Assembly: GCA_005405945.1 (NCBI GenBank)
Contig: BJHW01000001.1
Coordinates: forward strand, 744,001 to 808,000
Origin: Streptomyces violaceusniger
GTDB taxonomy: Bacteria; Actinomycetota; Actinomycetes; Streptomycetales; Streptomycetaceae
Length of the DNA stretch: 64,000 nt
Reading direction: 5' to 3'
The position numbers and the translations under genes are program-made. The notes under the pieces are model-generated. The model worked only from the letters and a program-made list of their open reading frames with translations. It did not search any database and had not been told where the DNA came from. Positions 23,642 through 32,905 of the stretch are shown here, one piece after another. The stretch's first letter is position 1. Every line of letters begins with the position of its first letter.

Positions 23642-23872
23642 GTATGTGCCTCCCATATCCGGTGGTGAACTACCCGGCATGGTGCAGGCCGTATGAGCCT
23701 CAAGGGAATACCTCCGACGTATCGGAATTCTGCAGGCTCAATAACCGCAGGTGAGTTGGGCCGCTCAGTGGAATCGAAGCGATGGAAGACGCCAGCCAAC
23801 CGATGTATGACCGCGACTCACCCCGGTGAGCCCCCGAAGTGGAGTAGAGCAGACCCTGTACTCGGTCCGGCG

Positions 23873-24808
23873 TCAGGGGCCCACATGAAGGTGGGAGGCC
23901 CAGAGGTCGGGCCTGTCGGGGTGGGCGCGACGGAGTTCCGCGGTGGCCGTGTGCAGGGCTTGGGCGGCGTGGTCGGGGCCATGGGCCGCGATGACGGTGT
24001 AGAAGTGGTCGGCGATCTCGGCCGCCGCCAGGTCGTCGATGCGCCAGTGGGTGCCGATGACATGGCGGAAGCCCGCCAGGTGGAAGGCGCCGGTGACGTG
24101 CATGGCTTCGTCGGCGCCCAGGAAGAGGACATCGCTGGTGGCGCAGGCCGACAGGTAGGCGAGATCGGCGTCCAGGCCGAACGGCAGGTCCCTCGGGGTG
24201 AGTGGCTGGTCGTGGAGGAGCAGCCGGCTGCGGGTGGGTTCGCGGGTGTCGGCTTGCGCGTGGCAGGCGAAATGGATGATCCGGGTACTGGGCAGGGCCG
24301 TCAGGACGGCGTCGCGGGTGGCTCGCTCGTTGTGCAGGACCGTGGCCGAGAGCAGGCGGGAGAGGCTGTTCGCCTCGGATGCGGCACCCGGCAGCGAGGC
24401 TTGGCCGGGAGTTCTGCTCATGGCCACCACGAGGGCCTTACCGCCGCGTGCCATGTTCGCCCAGCGCTGGGCCTGCCGCAGATGGCTCTCCTGCATACCG
24501 ATCAGGAACGGGCTGGGAGTCCCGTCGGTCTCCTCGCCCGGGAACCACTCCCGAAGGTCGCCCGGGGTGCACATATAGCGTCGTGCCCATGCCGTCGCCT
24601 GAATGGTTGCGATCTGCAGCAGACCGGACAGGACGAACAGAGCCAGGGCGGCGTTCGGCCATCGGCTGACACCCGCGGTGCCCGGGGCCAGCTGAAGCGC
24701 CACCACCGCGAGCGTGAAGCTCCCTCCGGCGAGCAGCGGGGCGGCGAACCCGCCGACCGCCTGGATGCTGTCCAGGTAGCCCATCGGGACGGGTGGCCGC
24801 CAGCTCAT
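23873..24808 (-). CDS. Membrane protein with C-terminal CHAT (caspase-like) domain, probable in-frame join of two genes
   Basis: 311 residues as read. Residues 1-120 form a membrane protein with two hydrophobic helices (FAAPLLAGGSFTLAVVAL and NAALALFVLSGLLQI) followed by the cytoplasmic stretch ARRYMCTPGDLREWFP. From about residue 127 the sequence is a CHAT protease domain: ALVVAMSRTPG, IIHFACHAQAD with the catalytic His-Cys pair HFACH...AYLSACATSD, then GAFHLAGFRHVIGTHW. Both catalytic residues (His in ACHA, Cys in LSAC) are present. Related membrane proteins normally continue with more helices, and CHAT proteins normally have a longer N-terminal region, so a deletion may have joined two neighbours near 24430. 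The ATG at 24808 overlaps the upstream stop (ATGA), so the two genes are translationally coupled. Confidence 0.65.
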   Translation of the reverse strand: MSWRPPVPMGYLDSIQAVGGFAAPLLAGGSFTLAVVALQLAPGTAGVSRWPNAALALFVLSGLLQIATIQATAWARRYMCTPGDLREWFPGEETDGTPSPFLIGMQESHLRQAQRWANMARGGKALVVAMSRTPGQASLPGAASEANSLSRLLSATVLHNERATRDAVLTALPSTRIIHFACHAQADTREPTRSRLLLHDQPLTPRDLPFGLDADLAYLSACATSDVLFLGADEAMHVTGAFHLAGFRHVIGTHWRIDDLAAAEIADHFYTVIAAHGPDHAAQALHTATAELRRAHPDRPDLWASHLHVGP

Positions 24809-25147
24809 GTGCCGGCCGCTCTCGGGCACTCCGCGGTGTGATCGCCGTCGACCCCGCCGCAGGAGCAGGAGTAGCCGCGCCCGGCGATGCCCCGGACCTC
24901 GGAGACCGCGCGCTCGAAGGTGATCCGGGGCGACGGCAGGGCCAGCACGCCCGCCACCGCCGAGCCGAGGGCGATCAGGTCTGCCGTCTCCGGCACCACG
25001 ATCAGCATTCGAAGGTCGCCCGGCCCGACCGGCATCACCGCGACGAGGTCCGCGCCGAACCGCGAGAGCGGTACCGACCAGCTCCCTGTCGGGCGGTTCG
25101 GTCTGCTGCCACGTCCCGCGTAACCGTACTGTCAATTCTTCCCGCAC
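24805..25147 (-). CDS. Small protein coupled to the CHAT gene (one probable frameshift)
   Basis: A clear coding frame from about 25080 to the TGA at 24805 reads RFGADLVAVMPVGPGDLRM, then PETADLIALG and ends with a Cys-rich tail (CSCGG, then H and C), possibly a metal knuckle. In the other frame a GTG at 25147 starts EELTVRLRGTWQQTE, which looks like the missing N-terminus. A one-base loss near 25085 would join them into about 113 residues. I do not recognise the family. Its ATGA overlap with the CHAT/membrane protein suggests a shared role, possibly in a conflict or signalling system. Confidence 0.5.
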
Positions 25148-25360
25148 CGCGCCATCATGCCCGTGCCATGCCCCGGGGATTCACGGAACCGAGGACGGAG
25201 CCTCGTTCAGCCGGGCGGCCCGCCGGACACTCCACGCCCGCGTCATGTGTTGTCCAGGCCCTGTCAATTCGGCCTACGGGATAGCTCTCTAGGTTCAGGG
25301 CCGTGTGACCCCGCCGTCGGCCGGCGGCGGGGTACGGTCACGGCACTCCTTGGAGCCAGA

Positions 25361-26518
25361 GTGAAACGTCGCACCCTCCTGCGCGCCGCCGTCATCGGCG
25401 GCTCCTCGGCAGCTTTCGGCGGAACCCTGTGGCGCGGCGCCGCGTACGCCGCACCGGCACAGCCGGGCGCCGGCCCGTACGGGGCGCTCGGTTCGCCGGA
25501 CGCCAACGGCGTACGGCTTCCGGCCGGGTTCACCAGCCGGGTGATCGCCCGTTCGCGGCAGACGGTCGCCGGCACCTCGTACACCTGGCACGACGCCCCG
25601 GACGGCGGGGCCTGTTACGCCGACGGCAGCGGTTGGATCTACGTCTCCAACTCGGAGATCAACCCGTCCGGCGGGGCGAGCGCGGTGAGGTTCTCCTCGA
25701 CCGGGGCGGTCACGGGCGCGTACCGCGTCCTCTCCGGTACCCGGCAGAACTGCGCGGGCGGCAAGACCCCGTGGAACACCTGGCTGTCCTGTGAGGAGGT
25801 CGACCGCGGCTATGTGTACGAGACCGACCCGTGGGGCGTGAAGGCCGGGGTGCGGCGCGACGCGATGGGCCGCTTCAAGCACGAGGCGGCGGCGGCCGAT
25901 CCCGTCCGCCGGACCGTCTACATGACCGAGGACGTCACGGACGGGTGCTTCTACCGTTTCACGCCGACGACGTGGGGTGACCTGTCCTCCGGCAAGCTGG
26001 AGGTCATGGTCGCCGGTTCCGGCACCAGCGGCCCCGTCACCTGGGCGACCGTGCCGGACCCGACCGGCGCCACCGCCACCCGCAACCAGGTGTCCGGGGC
26101 CAAGCGGTTCAACGGTGGCGAAGGGTGCTACTACGCGAACGCCACCTGCTGGTTCACCACCAAGGGCGACAACCGGGTGTGGCAGTACGACGCGGCCGCC
26201 CAGACGATCGAACTGGCCTATGACGATTCGCTGGTGACCGGCGGCACGGCCCCGCTGACCGGCGTGGACAACGTGACCGGGGCGTCCTCCGGCGATCTGT
26301 ACGTGGCCGAGGACGGCGGGAACATGGAGATCTGCGTCATCACCCCGGGCGACGTGGTGGCCCCGTTCCTGCGCGTCGATGGCCAGTCGGGCTCGGAGAT
26401 CACCGGCCCCGCGTTCTCGCCGGACGGCAAGCGGCTGTACTTCTCCAGCCAGCGCGGCACCAGCGGCAGCTCGTCAGGCGGCATCACCTATGAGGTGACG
26501 GGGCCGTTCCGCGGCTGA
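25361..26518 (+). CDS. Tat-exported PhoX-like (DUF839) beta-propeller protein
   Basis: 385 residues. The GTG start at 25361 follows GGAG by 7 nt and begins a Tat signal (KRRTLLRAAVIGGSSAAFGG, cleavage near AYAAPA). The body has DUF839/PhoX features: CGGGKTPWNTWLSCEE-like NCAGGKTPWNTWLSCEE, FKHEAAAADPVRRTVYMTED and FNGGEGCYYAN, which in PhoX contribute metal (Fe/Ca) ligands. It is shorter than classical PhoX phosphatases (about 600-700 residues), so phosphatase activity is only a possibility. The gene stands alone and ends at a bidirectional hairpin shared with the convergent LCP gene. Confidence 0.8.
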   Translation: MKRRTLLRAAVIGGSSAAFGGTLWRGAAYAAPAQPGAGPYGALGSPDANGVRLPAGFTSRVIARSRQTVAGTSYTWHDAPDGGACYADGSGWIYVSNSEINPSGGASAVRFSSTGAVTGAYRVLSGTRQNCAGGKTPWNTWLSCEEVDRGYVYETDPWGVKAGVRRDAMGRFKHEAAAADPVRRTVYMTEDVTDGCFYRFTPTTWGDLSSGKLEVMVAGSGTSGPVTWATVPDPTGATATRNQVSGAKRFNGGEGCYYANATCWFTTKGDNRVWQYDAAAQTIELAYDDSLVTGGTAPLTGVDNVTGASSGDLYVAEDGGNMEICVITPGDVVAPFLRVDGQSGSEITGPAFSPDGKRLYFSSQRGTSGSSSGGITYEVTGPFRG

Positions 26519-26543
26519 CGCCGCCGGGGTGACCCGGAGCCGA

Positions 26544-26575
26544 AGCCGCCGCCGGTCGAGCGCCCGGCGGCGGCT
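26544..26575. terminator. Bidirectional hairpin terminator between convergent genes
   Basis: AGCCGCCGCCGG and CCGGCGGCGGCT form a perfect 12-bp stem with an 8-nt loop, placed between the stop of the PhoX-like gene (26518) and the stop of the LCP gene (26583). Confidence 0.65.
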
Positions 26576-26582
26576 CGGCGGA

Positions 26583-27704
26583 TCACCGGGTGTCGGTCAC
26601 GGTGACCGGCTCGTCGTTCTTGAGCTCTTGCACAAGCTGTCTGACCTTGGCCTTGTCCCACTGGAGGTTGCCGCCGACGCCGCCGGAGACGGGCATGTTC
26701 AGCGACGTGCCGTCGCTGCTGGTGACGTCCTTCATGGCGAAGAACATCTTGGCCAAGTAGTAGGGGTTCATGTCCTTGTCGACGATGAGGGTGTCCAGTC
26801 CGGCGCCCATGGTGGGGTAGAGCTTGAAGGGGTTCAGGAGCGTGCCGGGCGTCGCGGTCTGACTGGCCAGCGCGGAGAGGAACTTCTGCTGGTTCTTGGT
26901 GCGTTCCAGGTCGCTGGTGGCGAACGCGTGCCGGGTGCGGACGAACGCGAGTGCCTGCCGGCCGTTCAGCGTCTGCTCACCCGCGTCGAAGTCGGCGCCG
27001 GACCACTTGTCCTTGAAGCCCTTGTCGAGGGTCATGTCGACGCCGCCGATGTTGTCCACGATGTCGGCGAAGCCGGAGAACCCGACCTCCGCGTAGTGGT
27101 CGATGTGCAGGCCGGTGTTGTACTCGACGGTGCGGACCAGGAGCTGTGGGCCGTCGATGGAGTACGCGGCGTTCAGCTTGTTGTCGCCCAGCGGACCCTT
27201 CATCTCCCCGGACTCGGAGCCGCGGAACTTCGGGATGGTCACGTTCGAGTCGCGCGGCAGCGATATGAGGGTCGGGCCGGACGCGCCGTCGTGCAGGATC
27301 ATCATCGAGTCCGTGCGCTTGCCGTCGGCGGAGCCCGTGTGCAGGTCCTTCTTCTGCTGGTCCGACATGCCCTCGCGGCTGTCTGATCCCACGATCAGAT
27401 AGTTGGTGCCCTCCCCCGTCCCGGGGCGGTCCACCACCTTGCCGAGGTCGACTTCCTTGCGCAGCTGGGAGTCGGCCCAGAAGTACGTTGCCACCGAGAC
27501 GACCAGCAGAACCAGGACCAGGGCGATCAGGACGCGTATGACCGTCCTGCCACGGCGGCGGTGCGGCCTGCCGCGGTGCCCACCACCGTGCTCCTCGTAC
27601 GGGAAGTCATCCGGTGGGTACGGGCCATTGGAGGCCGGCGCGGCGTTTCCCCATCCACCGGGGTGCGCGAAGTCGGGGTTTCTGCTGTCTGTCCTTGGGT
27701 GCAT
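26583..27704 (-). CDS. LytR-CpsA-Psr (LCP) family cell-wall glycopolymer ligase
   Basis: 373 residues. A Pro/Gly/His/Arg-rich cytoplasmic N-terminus is followed by one membrane helix (VIRVLIALVLVLLVVSVATY, about residues 55-76) and the extracellular LCP domain: NYLIVGSDSRE, the DSMMILH and SLPRDSNV stretch with the phosphate-binding Arg, KLNAAY, GGVDMTLD, and RQALAFVRTRHAF with the second conserved Arg cluster. LCP proteins attach teichoic-acid-like or capsular polymers to peptidoglycan from a polyprenyl carrier. The start at the ATG 27704 is preferred to the upstream frame from 27812, which lacks a ribosome site. It lies about 670 nt downstream of the small membrane protein on the same strand. 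Confidence 0.92.
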   Translation of the reverse strand: MHPRTDSRNPDFAHPGGWGNAAPASNGPYPPDDFPYEEHGGGHRGRPHRRRGRTVIRVLIALVLVLLVVSVATYFWADSQLRKEVDLGKVVDRPGTGEGTNYLIVGSDSREGMSDQQKKDLHTGSADGKRTDSMMILHDGASGPTLISLPRDSNVTIPKFRGSESGEMKGPLGDNKLNAAYSIDGPQLLVRTVEYNTGLHIDHYAEVGFSGFADIVDNIGGVDMTLDKGFKDKWSGADFDAGEQTLNGRQALAFVRTRHAFATSDLERTKNQQKFLSALASQTATPGTLLNPFKLYPTMGAGLDTLIVDKDMNPYYLAKMFFAMKDVTSSDGTSLNMPVSGGVGGNLQWDKAKVRQLVQELKNDEPVTVTDTR

Positions 27705-28316
27705 GCCCGACAGTGTGCATTCCTCGCCCGGCTGAAATGCAAATGGAGGGGATGCGCCTCGGAGTGTTTCCAATTCGATATACAACTCCAAGACGGGCAG
27801 GGAAAAGCGCACAGCCGATAATTCCCGTCAGCCGTGACTGCGTATGTGAAGGCCCTGCGACCACTCTGCATTTCGGACATTACCCGTGTGCGCTCTCGGT
27901 GAGCCTCCGGCTCTCGTGTGTTGACGTTCTGGAATTTGCCGCGCACGGCTGGGACATGACCCCACGCACCACTCCACGGCGGTGCTGACGGCGCCTTTAC
28001 CTACAGCGTCGAGCACGCGGATCGTGTTACTCGGCCGGGATCGGACGAGGTGCGCCGGGGGGAAGATTTCCAGGAGTAACACGCGTTTACGGTACGGCGC
28101 TGTAGGTAGTGCCGACTGGTCATCGGCGCGCGTCCTCCCTGGTCGATCTCCGGTCCCCCCGGGTTCAGGGACAGCAGGGCGCGTGGCGCGGGCGGGTACC
28201 CGCTATCCGCCCGCGCCCCCTCGAGCCCCCCTGCCGGCCCCGGCCGCCAACATCCTCCGCGCGTGGCATCGCCGCTGGTCACCACAGGATCCGGAGCGGC
28301 CGTCCGCCCGAACACG
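27705..28316. other. 612-bp gene-free stretch upstream of the LCP gene
   Basis: No convincing coding frame on either strand. It contains an AT-richer patch near 27720-27930, with TTGACG at about 27918 but no clear -10 partner, and a symmetric nested pair of inverted repeats at 27999-28107 (listed separately). The LCP promoter must lie here. Confidence 0.5.
27999..28107. repeat. Nested double inverted repeat, possible structured RNA leader
   Basis: Outer arms ACCTACAGCG (27999-28008) and CGCTGTAGGT (28098-28107) and inner arms CGTGTTACTC (28023-28032) and GAGTAACACG (28074-28083) are each perfect 10-bp pairs. The interior sides are both 14 nt long, giving a symmetric stem, internal loop and second stem with a 41-nt cap. 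It lies 295-403 nt upstream of the LCP ATG on its strand. I do not recognise a known riboswitch. Confidence 0.55.
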
Positions 28317-28317
28317 A

Positions 28318-28361
28318 CGACGGCCGGTACCCCTCGACACAAGAAGGGGTACCGGCCGTCG
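28318..28361. terminator. Strong 17-bp stem-loop downstream of the small membrane protein gene
   Basis: CGACGGCCGGTACCCCT (28318-28334) pairs perfectly with AGGGGTACCGGCCGTCG (28345-28361) around a 10-nt loop, starting 11 nt past the stop at 28373 of the minus-strand gene. This is one of the longest perfect hairpins in the window. Confidence 0.75.
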
Positions 28362-28372
28362 AGTCCGCGGAG

Positions 28373-28774
28373 TCAGAGCCGCCGCACCCAGGCAGCGGCG
28401 CCGTGCCCGATCGCCAGGTAAATCACCGCGGGCAGTGCGTAGTTGAAGAAGACGCGCACGGATTCCGTGTCCATCGTGAAGATGTCCTGTGACCAGCCCG
28501 CGAGCCAGTCCGCTACACCGTGCACGAAGTCGACGAAGACATTCGCCTGATTCGCATCGAGCATGTACAGCAGGATCCACAACGCCAGAAAACCCGCGGC
28601 AATGTCCGCGAGGGTGTGAATGACCAGCGCTGTCCTATCTGCGCCCAGACCCCCTCCATTGCCCGCCCGACGCCGATTGGCGGCGGGATAGCCGGCCGGG
28701 TCGGCATGGTATGGGCGATTTCCATCACTGTTGTACTGACTGTTATCCGCTACGCGGTCATGGGGGTAACTCAT
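28373..28774 (-). CDS. Small membrane protein of unknown function
   Basis: 133 residues. The first about 45 are polar (Asn, Tyr, Pro, Arg rich) and cytoplasmic-looking. Two hydrophobic segments follow: TLADIAAGFLALWILLYML at about 53-71 and FFNYALPAVIYLAIGHGA at about 109-126. GGGGAG lies about 6 nt before the ATG at 28774. Similar two-helix proteins are common in Streptomyces without a known function. It ends at a strong terminator, so it is a monocistronic unit. Confidence 0.75.
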   Translation of the reverse strand: MSYPHDRVADNSQYNSDGNRPYHADPAGYPAANRRRAGNGGGLGADRTALVIHTLADIAAGFLALWILLYMLDANQANVFVDFVHGVADWLAGWSQDIFTMDTESVRVFFNYALPAVIYLAIGHGAAAWVRRL

Positions 28775-28925
28775 GGGGCTCCCCCTTGCCGGGTCAGTCC
28801 AACCGAAACCTTCTTCACAGTCGTTTCACACACGCGTTCCCGGGGTGTTATGAATTCTGCGGAGAACCGGCCTCGGCCGACATTGTTCGATGCGGCGTCA
28901 GTTCTCTTGGGGCGGCGCGGATGGC

Positions 28926-30236
28926 ATGGTCGGGTGTGTGGAGCTACGTCATCTTTCCGGATTCGTCGCCGTCGCCGAGGAACTGCACTTCGGGCGGGCG
29001 GCCGAGCGGCTGCACATCGCCCAGTCGCCGCTGAGCCAGCAGATCCGGCTGCTGGAGCGGGACCTCGGGGTCCGGCTGTTCGACCGTACGACCCGGTCCG
29101 TGCGGCTCACCGCCGCGGGGCGGGCGCTGCTGGAGCCTGCCCGGCGGCTGCTGGCCGAGGCCTCGGCCGCACGGCGGACCGCGCAGGCGGCGCATCTGGG
29201 CGAGGTCGGCCGCGTCACGCTCGGCTTCGCGGGCGCCAGCAGCTACTCCGCCCTGCCGGTGCTGACGCGGGCCGTCACCTCCGAACACCCTGGTATCGAG
29301 TTGGTGCTGGAAGGCCAGACCTATGCCGGCGAGGCGCTGGGACGGATCACCGAGGGGTCGCTGGACCTCGGCTTCGTGGCACTGCCCGTACGGCGCGGGA
29401 TCGGCGCGCGCGTCGTCCGCATGGAGCGGCTGCAGCTGGCGCTGCCGGACCGCCACCCCTCGCGGACCGCGCCGAGCCCGCCCGTCAAGGCCGGATACGC
29501 GATGGGGGACCTGGCCGCCGCCCTCTTCGGCCTGACGGGGGTGACCTCCGCGCTCGTCGAGCGGGAGCGGACCGGACGCGGACAGTACGTCACCACCTCG
29601 CTGTACGAGTCCCAGCTGGCCCTGCACATCAAGTGGGCGACGGGCTACTTCGCGACCGGGGAACGCCCCGGGCGCCTGGGCTCCGGCCACCCGAGCCTGG
29701 TGCCGTACCAGGCCTACCCGGCCGCCGACGGACACTTCGTGATCGCCGTCGGCAACGACGCGTTGTTCCGCCGGCTGTGCGCGGCGCTCCGCCAGCCGCA
29801 CTGGGCGGACGACCCGCGGTTCACCACCAACCGCGATCGGGTGGCGAACCGCGCCGCCCTCAACGCCAAGCTCCAGGCCGTCCTCGTGGACGACACCGTG
29901 GCCCACTGGTGCGCCCTGCTGGGGAGCGAGGGCGTCCCGGTCACCCCCATCCGCCATCTCGACGAGGTCTACGACTGCCCGCAGACCGAGGCACTGGGCA
30001 TGGTCCGATCCGTCGACCACCCCGCCATCGGGCCGCTGCGGCAGGTCGCCTTCCCCGTCAGCTTCCGCGGCGAGCGCCCACCGGTGCGCACCGCCCCGCC
30101 CACACTCGGCCAGCACAGCCGCGACGTACTCGCCGAACACGACTACTCCGAGGCCGAGATCACCCGCCTGCTCGACCATGCGAACCCGCACCCACACCCA
30201 CACCCACACCCGCACCCACACCCGCGAGGAGCCTGA
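28926..30236 (+). pseudogene. Chimera: LysR regulator N-terminus fused in frame to class III CoA-transferase C-terminus
   Basis: Residues 1 to about 178 are a LysR protein: winged helix (AVAEELHFGRAAERLHI, SPLSQQIRLLERDLGV) and the first half of the effector domain up to ALPDRHPS near 29463. From about 29480 the same frame is a CaiB/BaiF CoA-transferase: GDLAAALFGLTGV, ERERTGRGQYV, FVIAVGNDALFRRLCA. The LysR part lacks about 110 C-terminal residues, and the transferase lacks about 165 N-terminal residues that bind CoA. Neither half should work alone. The start could also be the GTG at 28938. A His-Pro repeat ends the protein. The acyl-CoA dehydrogenase 3 nt downstream is the usual partner of such transferases. 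A deletion joining two adjacent genes is the simplest explanation. Confidence 0.8.
30185..30226 (+). repeat. Seven-copy hexamer repeat (CCCACA/CCCGCA) encoding a His-Pro tail
   Basis: Seven tandem 6-bp units at the 3' end of the CoA-transferase chimera encode alternating His and Pro just before the stop. Copy number in such a repeat can slip, changing tail length by two residues at a time without changing frame. Confidence 0.8.
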
Positions 30237-30239
30237 CCA

Positions 30240-31157
30240 TGCCGTCCACCACGCTCGACCCGGTCGACCCGCTCGGCCTGGAATCCCTCCTCACCGACAC
30301 CGAGCGGGCCGTCCGCGACACCGTGCGCCACTACCTGGCCGACAAGGTGGAACCGCACATCGCCGGACGGTTCGAACAAGGCGAGCTCCCCACCCTGGCC
30401 GACCTCGCCCGCGATTTCGGGGAGCTGGGTCTGCTCGGCATGCACCTCGACGGCTACGGCTGTGCGGGCATGTCCGCCCTGACGTACGGAGTGGCCTGTC
30501 GTGAGCTGGAGGCCTGCGACTCTGCCCTGCGTTCCTTCGTCTCCGTACAGGGCTCCCTGGCCATGTTCGCGATCCACCGCTTCGGCTCCGAGGAGCAGAA
30601 GGACCAGTGGCTGCCGCGCATGGCGGCGGGCGAGGCCATCGGATGCTTCGGCCTGACCGAACCCGACCACGGCTCGGACCCCTCGTCGATGCGCACGCGC
30701 GCCCGGCGCGAGGCCGGCGACTGGATCCTCGACGGCCGCAAGACATGGATCACCAATGGTTCGGTGGCGGCGGTCGCCGTCGTCTGGGCACACACCGACG
30801 ACGGCATCCGCGGCTTCGTCGTACCCACGGACACCCCGGCTTCTCCGCACCCGAGATCAAGCACAAGATGTCGCTGCGGGCCAGCGTCACCAGCGAACTC
30901 GTCCTGGACTCCGTCCGGTTGCCCGCATCCGCGACGCTGCCCCGGGCCCATGGCGTCTCCGCCCCGCTCACCTGCCTGAACGAGGCGCGGTACGGCATCG
31001 TCTGGGGCGTCACCGGCGCGGCCCGCTCAGCCTGGCCGAATTTCCGGTCATCCGCCACATGAACAACCTGGAGTCCGTCCTCACCTACGAGGGCACGTCC
31101 GAGATGCACACCCTCGCGCTCGGTCAGGCGCTGACCGGGCACGCGGCCTTCCGCTGA
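30240..31157 (+). pseudogene. Acyl-CoA dehydrogenase (glutaryl-CoA dehydrogenase-like), frameshifted and internally deleted
   Basis: The ATG at 30240 follows GAGGAG by 7 nt. The N-terminal alpha domain (LTDTERAVRDTVRHYLADKV) and the beta domain (GCFGLTEPDHGSD, TWITNGSVA) are normal up to about 30834. There a CCCC run marks a one-base loss. The next frame continues with SAPEIKHKMSLRASVTSEL to WGVTGAARS near 31030. Then the sequence jumps to EFPVIRHMNNLESVLTYEG, omitting about 95 residues of the C-terminal helical domain, including the catalytic-base region. An FAD enzyme missing this part should be inactive. It is paired with the chimeric CoA-transferase upstream, as in acyl-CoA catabolic operons. 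Confidence 0.8.
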
Positions 31158-31215
31158 CCCGGACGGCCCCGGCCGCTGCCCCACAGGGTTTCGATGTCTC
31201 CGGCCAGGGACAACC

Positions 31216-32435
31216 CTAGGCCCGCCGGGTGAGCCGCACCCGCAGCGAGCCGGGGCCCCGGGTGAACACCCCTGACTCGGCGGGGACCTCACCACCGGCG
31301 AAGGCCATCGTCGGGAAGGCGTCCAGCAGGTCGTTGACGCCCACCTCGACCTCGGTCTTCGCCAGCAGCGCCCCCACACAGAAGTGCCGCCCGAGCGCGA
31401 ACGCCAGGTGGTCCGCGGCGGCCGAGAAGGCGCTGCCGGTCGTCAGATCCGCACGGAAGATGTTGAACGTGTCGGGGTCGGCGTAACGGCTCTCGTCACG
31501 GTTGGCGGCCCCGATCAGACAGGTGACCGTGGCACCCGCCGGAATCGTGCCACCGCTCACCTCCACGTCCTCACATGGCTGACGGAAGATCATGTGCACC
31601 GGAGGAGTGAAGCGCAGGGTCTCGGCGAAGGCCGCCGGGATGAGCGTACGGTCCTCGCGCACGGCCGCCAGTTGCTCCGGATGGGCCAGCAGATTGCGGA
31701 AGAGACCGGCGATGGCCTTGTCCGTCGTCTCACCTCCCGCCGCGAGCAGCAGGCTGACGAACGCCTTGATGTCCTCGTCGCTCATCCGCGTGCCGTCGAT
31801 CTCGGCGGTGCACAGGACGGAGAGCAGATCGTCACCCGGGTGCGCGCGTCGGTCCTGGATGATCGGGATCATGTAGGCGGCGAGTTCGTCCCGGGTGCGC
31901 AGCCCCGCCGCCGCGATCTCGGGGTCCTGGCTCAGATTGCCCAGGAAGTCGATCATCGAGGTGTACCAGACGTGGAACCGGCCGTGGTCCGCCCGGTCCA
32001 GCCCGAGCATGTCGACGATCACGTTGATCGGAAAGCGGGTCGCGTACTGGCCCACCAGATCGGCTTCCGGCGCGTCCCGGAAGGCGTCGACGAGGTCCCG
32101 GGAGTTGCGCTCGATGACGGGCAGGAACTTCTCCCGTAAGTCCTTCCCCGGAAGGCGGGCGCCACCAGCGCGCGGCGCACGGAGTGCTCACGGCCGTCCA
32201 TCTGGAGAATGGTCCGGCCGTGCACCGGCTCGATCTGCCAGTCGTAGTTGTGGCTGGTGAACACCGGGTCCTTGAAGGCCCGGGCGACGTCCTCGTAGCG
32301 GGAGATGATGTAGCCGCCGGTCGTGTGGTGGTGGATCAGCGGAAAGTCCGCGCGCATGGTCCGGTAGGCAGGGTACGGGTCCGCCGCGAACTCCGGGGAG
32401 AGGATGTCGGGCGCCGTGGAGGGAGTGGTCGTCAC
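31216..32435 (-). CDS. Cytochrome P450 (one frameshift)
   Basis: About 406 residues once one base is restored. Helix I LLLAAGGETTDKA (oxygen-activating Glu/Thr pair), ETLRF ExxR motif in helix K, and FALGRHFCVGALLAKTE with the heme-ligand Cys are all present. The N-terminal part (SPEFAADPYPAYRTMRA, HSVRRALVAPAFRG) is in a different frame from the rest. The change falls at the CCCC run 32146-32149. A GTG at 32435 is the probable start, with AGGAAG upstream. No ferredoxin or reductase gene is adjacent. Substrate unknown. Confidence 0.9.
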
Positions 32436-32628
32436 GAGGGAGCGCTTCCTGGGCGAGCGGCGGCGATCACCGGCCGTACGCACCCATGGCACACGGCACG
32501 GGACATCACGGCAGGGCACGACGACGGCCCCGCTCATGCCACGTGATGGGACGTCAGGTCATGGCCAAGGCTAGACGCAGCGGAACCGGCGGGTCCAGAT
32601 CCACTCCCAGGCGATCGCGGTACTGGTG

Positions 32629-32898
32629 TCAGAGGGCAGCCAGGGTCGTGGCGCCCAGGGCGATCAAGGCCGGCACCTTCAGCGCCTCGAGGCCGACGTA
32701 GGCGTAATGGGCTCGTGAGCGGGGAGGCTGTTCTCCGGCCGGCACTCGGCTGCCGCGCCGGTGGAGAAACGGCCGGACTCCGGCCAGTTGCACGATCAGC
32801 AGCACCACGACGACTCCGGTGAGCACGGCGACGGGCACCGTGGGGCTCGCGGCCAGGACCGCCACCACGATCACGGCGGCGAGGGCCGACGGTTCCAC
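32629..32898 (-). CDS. Small hydrophobic membrane protein
   Basis: About 89 residues from a GTG at 32898. Three hydrophobic stretches are visible: ALAAVIVVAVLAA, VAVLTGVVVVLLIVQLAGV and ALKVPALIALGATTLAAL. It begins 7 nt beyond the stop of the upstream alpha/beta hydrolase, so it may be co-transcribed and translationally coupled. The longer frame from 32949 would overlap the hydrolase C-terminus. Family not recognised. Confidence 0.55.
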   Translation of the reverse strand: MEPSALAAVIVVAVLAASPTVPVAVLTGVVVVLLIVQLAGVRPFLHRRGSRVPAGEQPPRSRAHYAYVGLEALKVPALIALGATTLAAL

Positions 32899-32905
32899 AA
32901 AGCGG

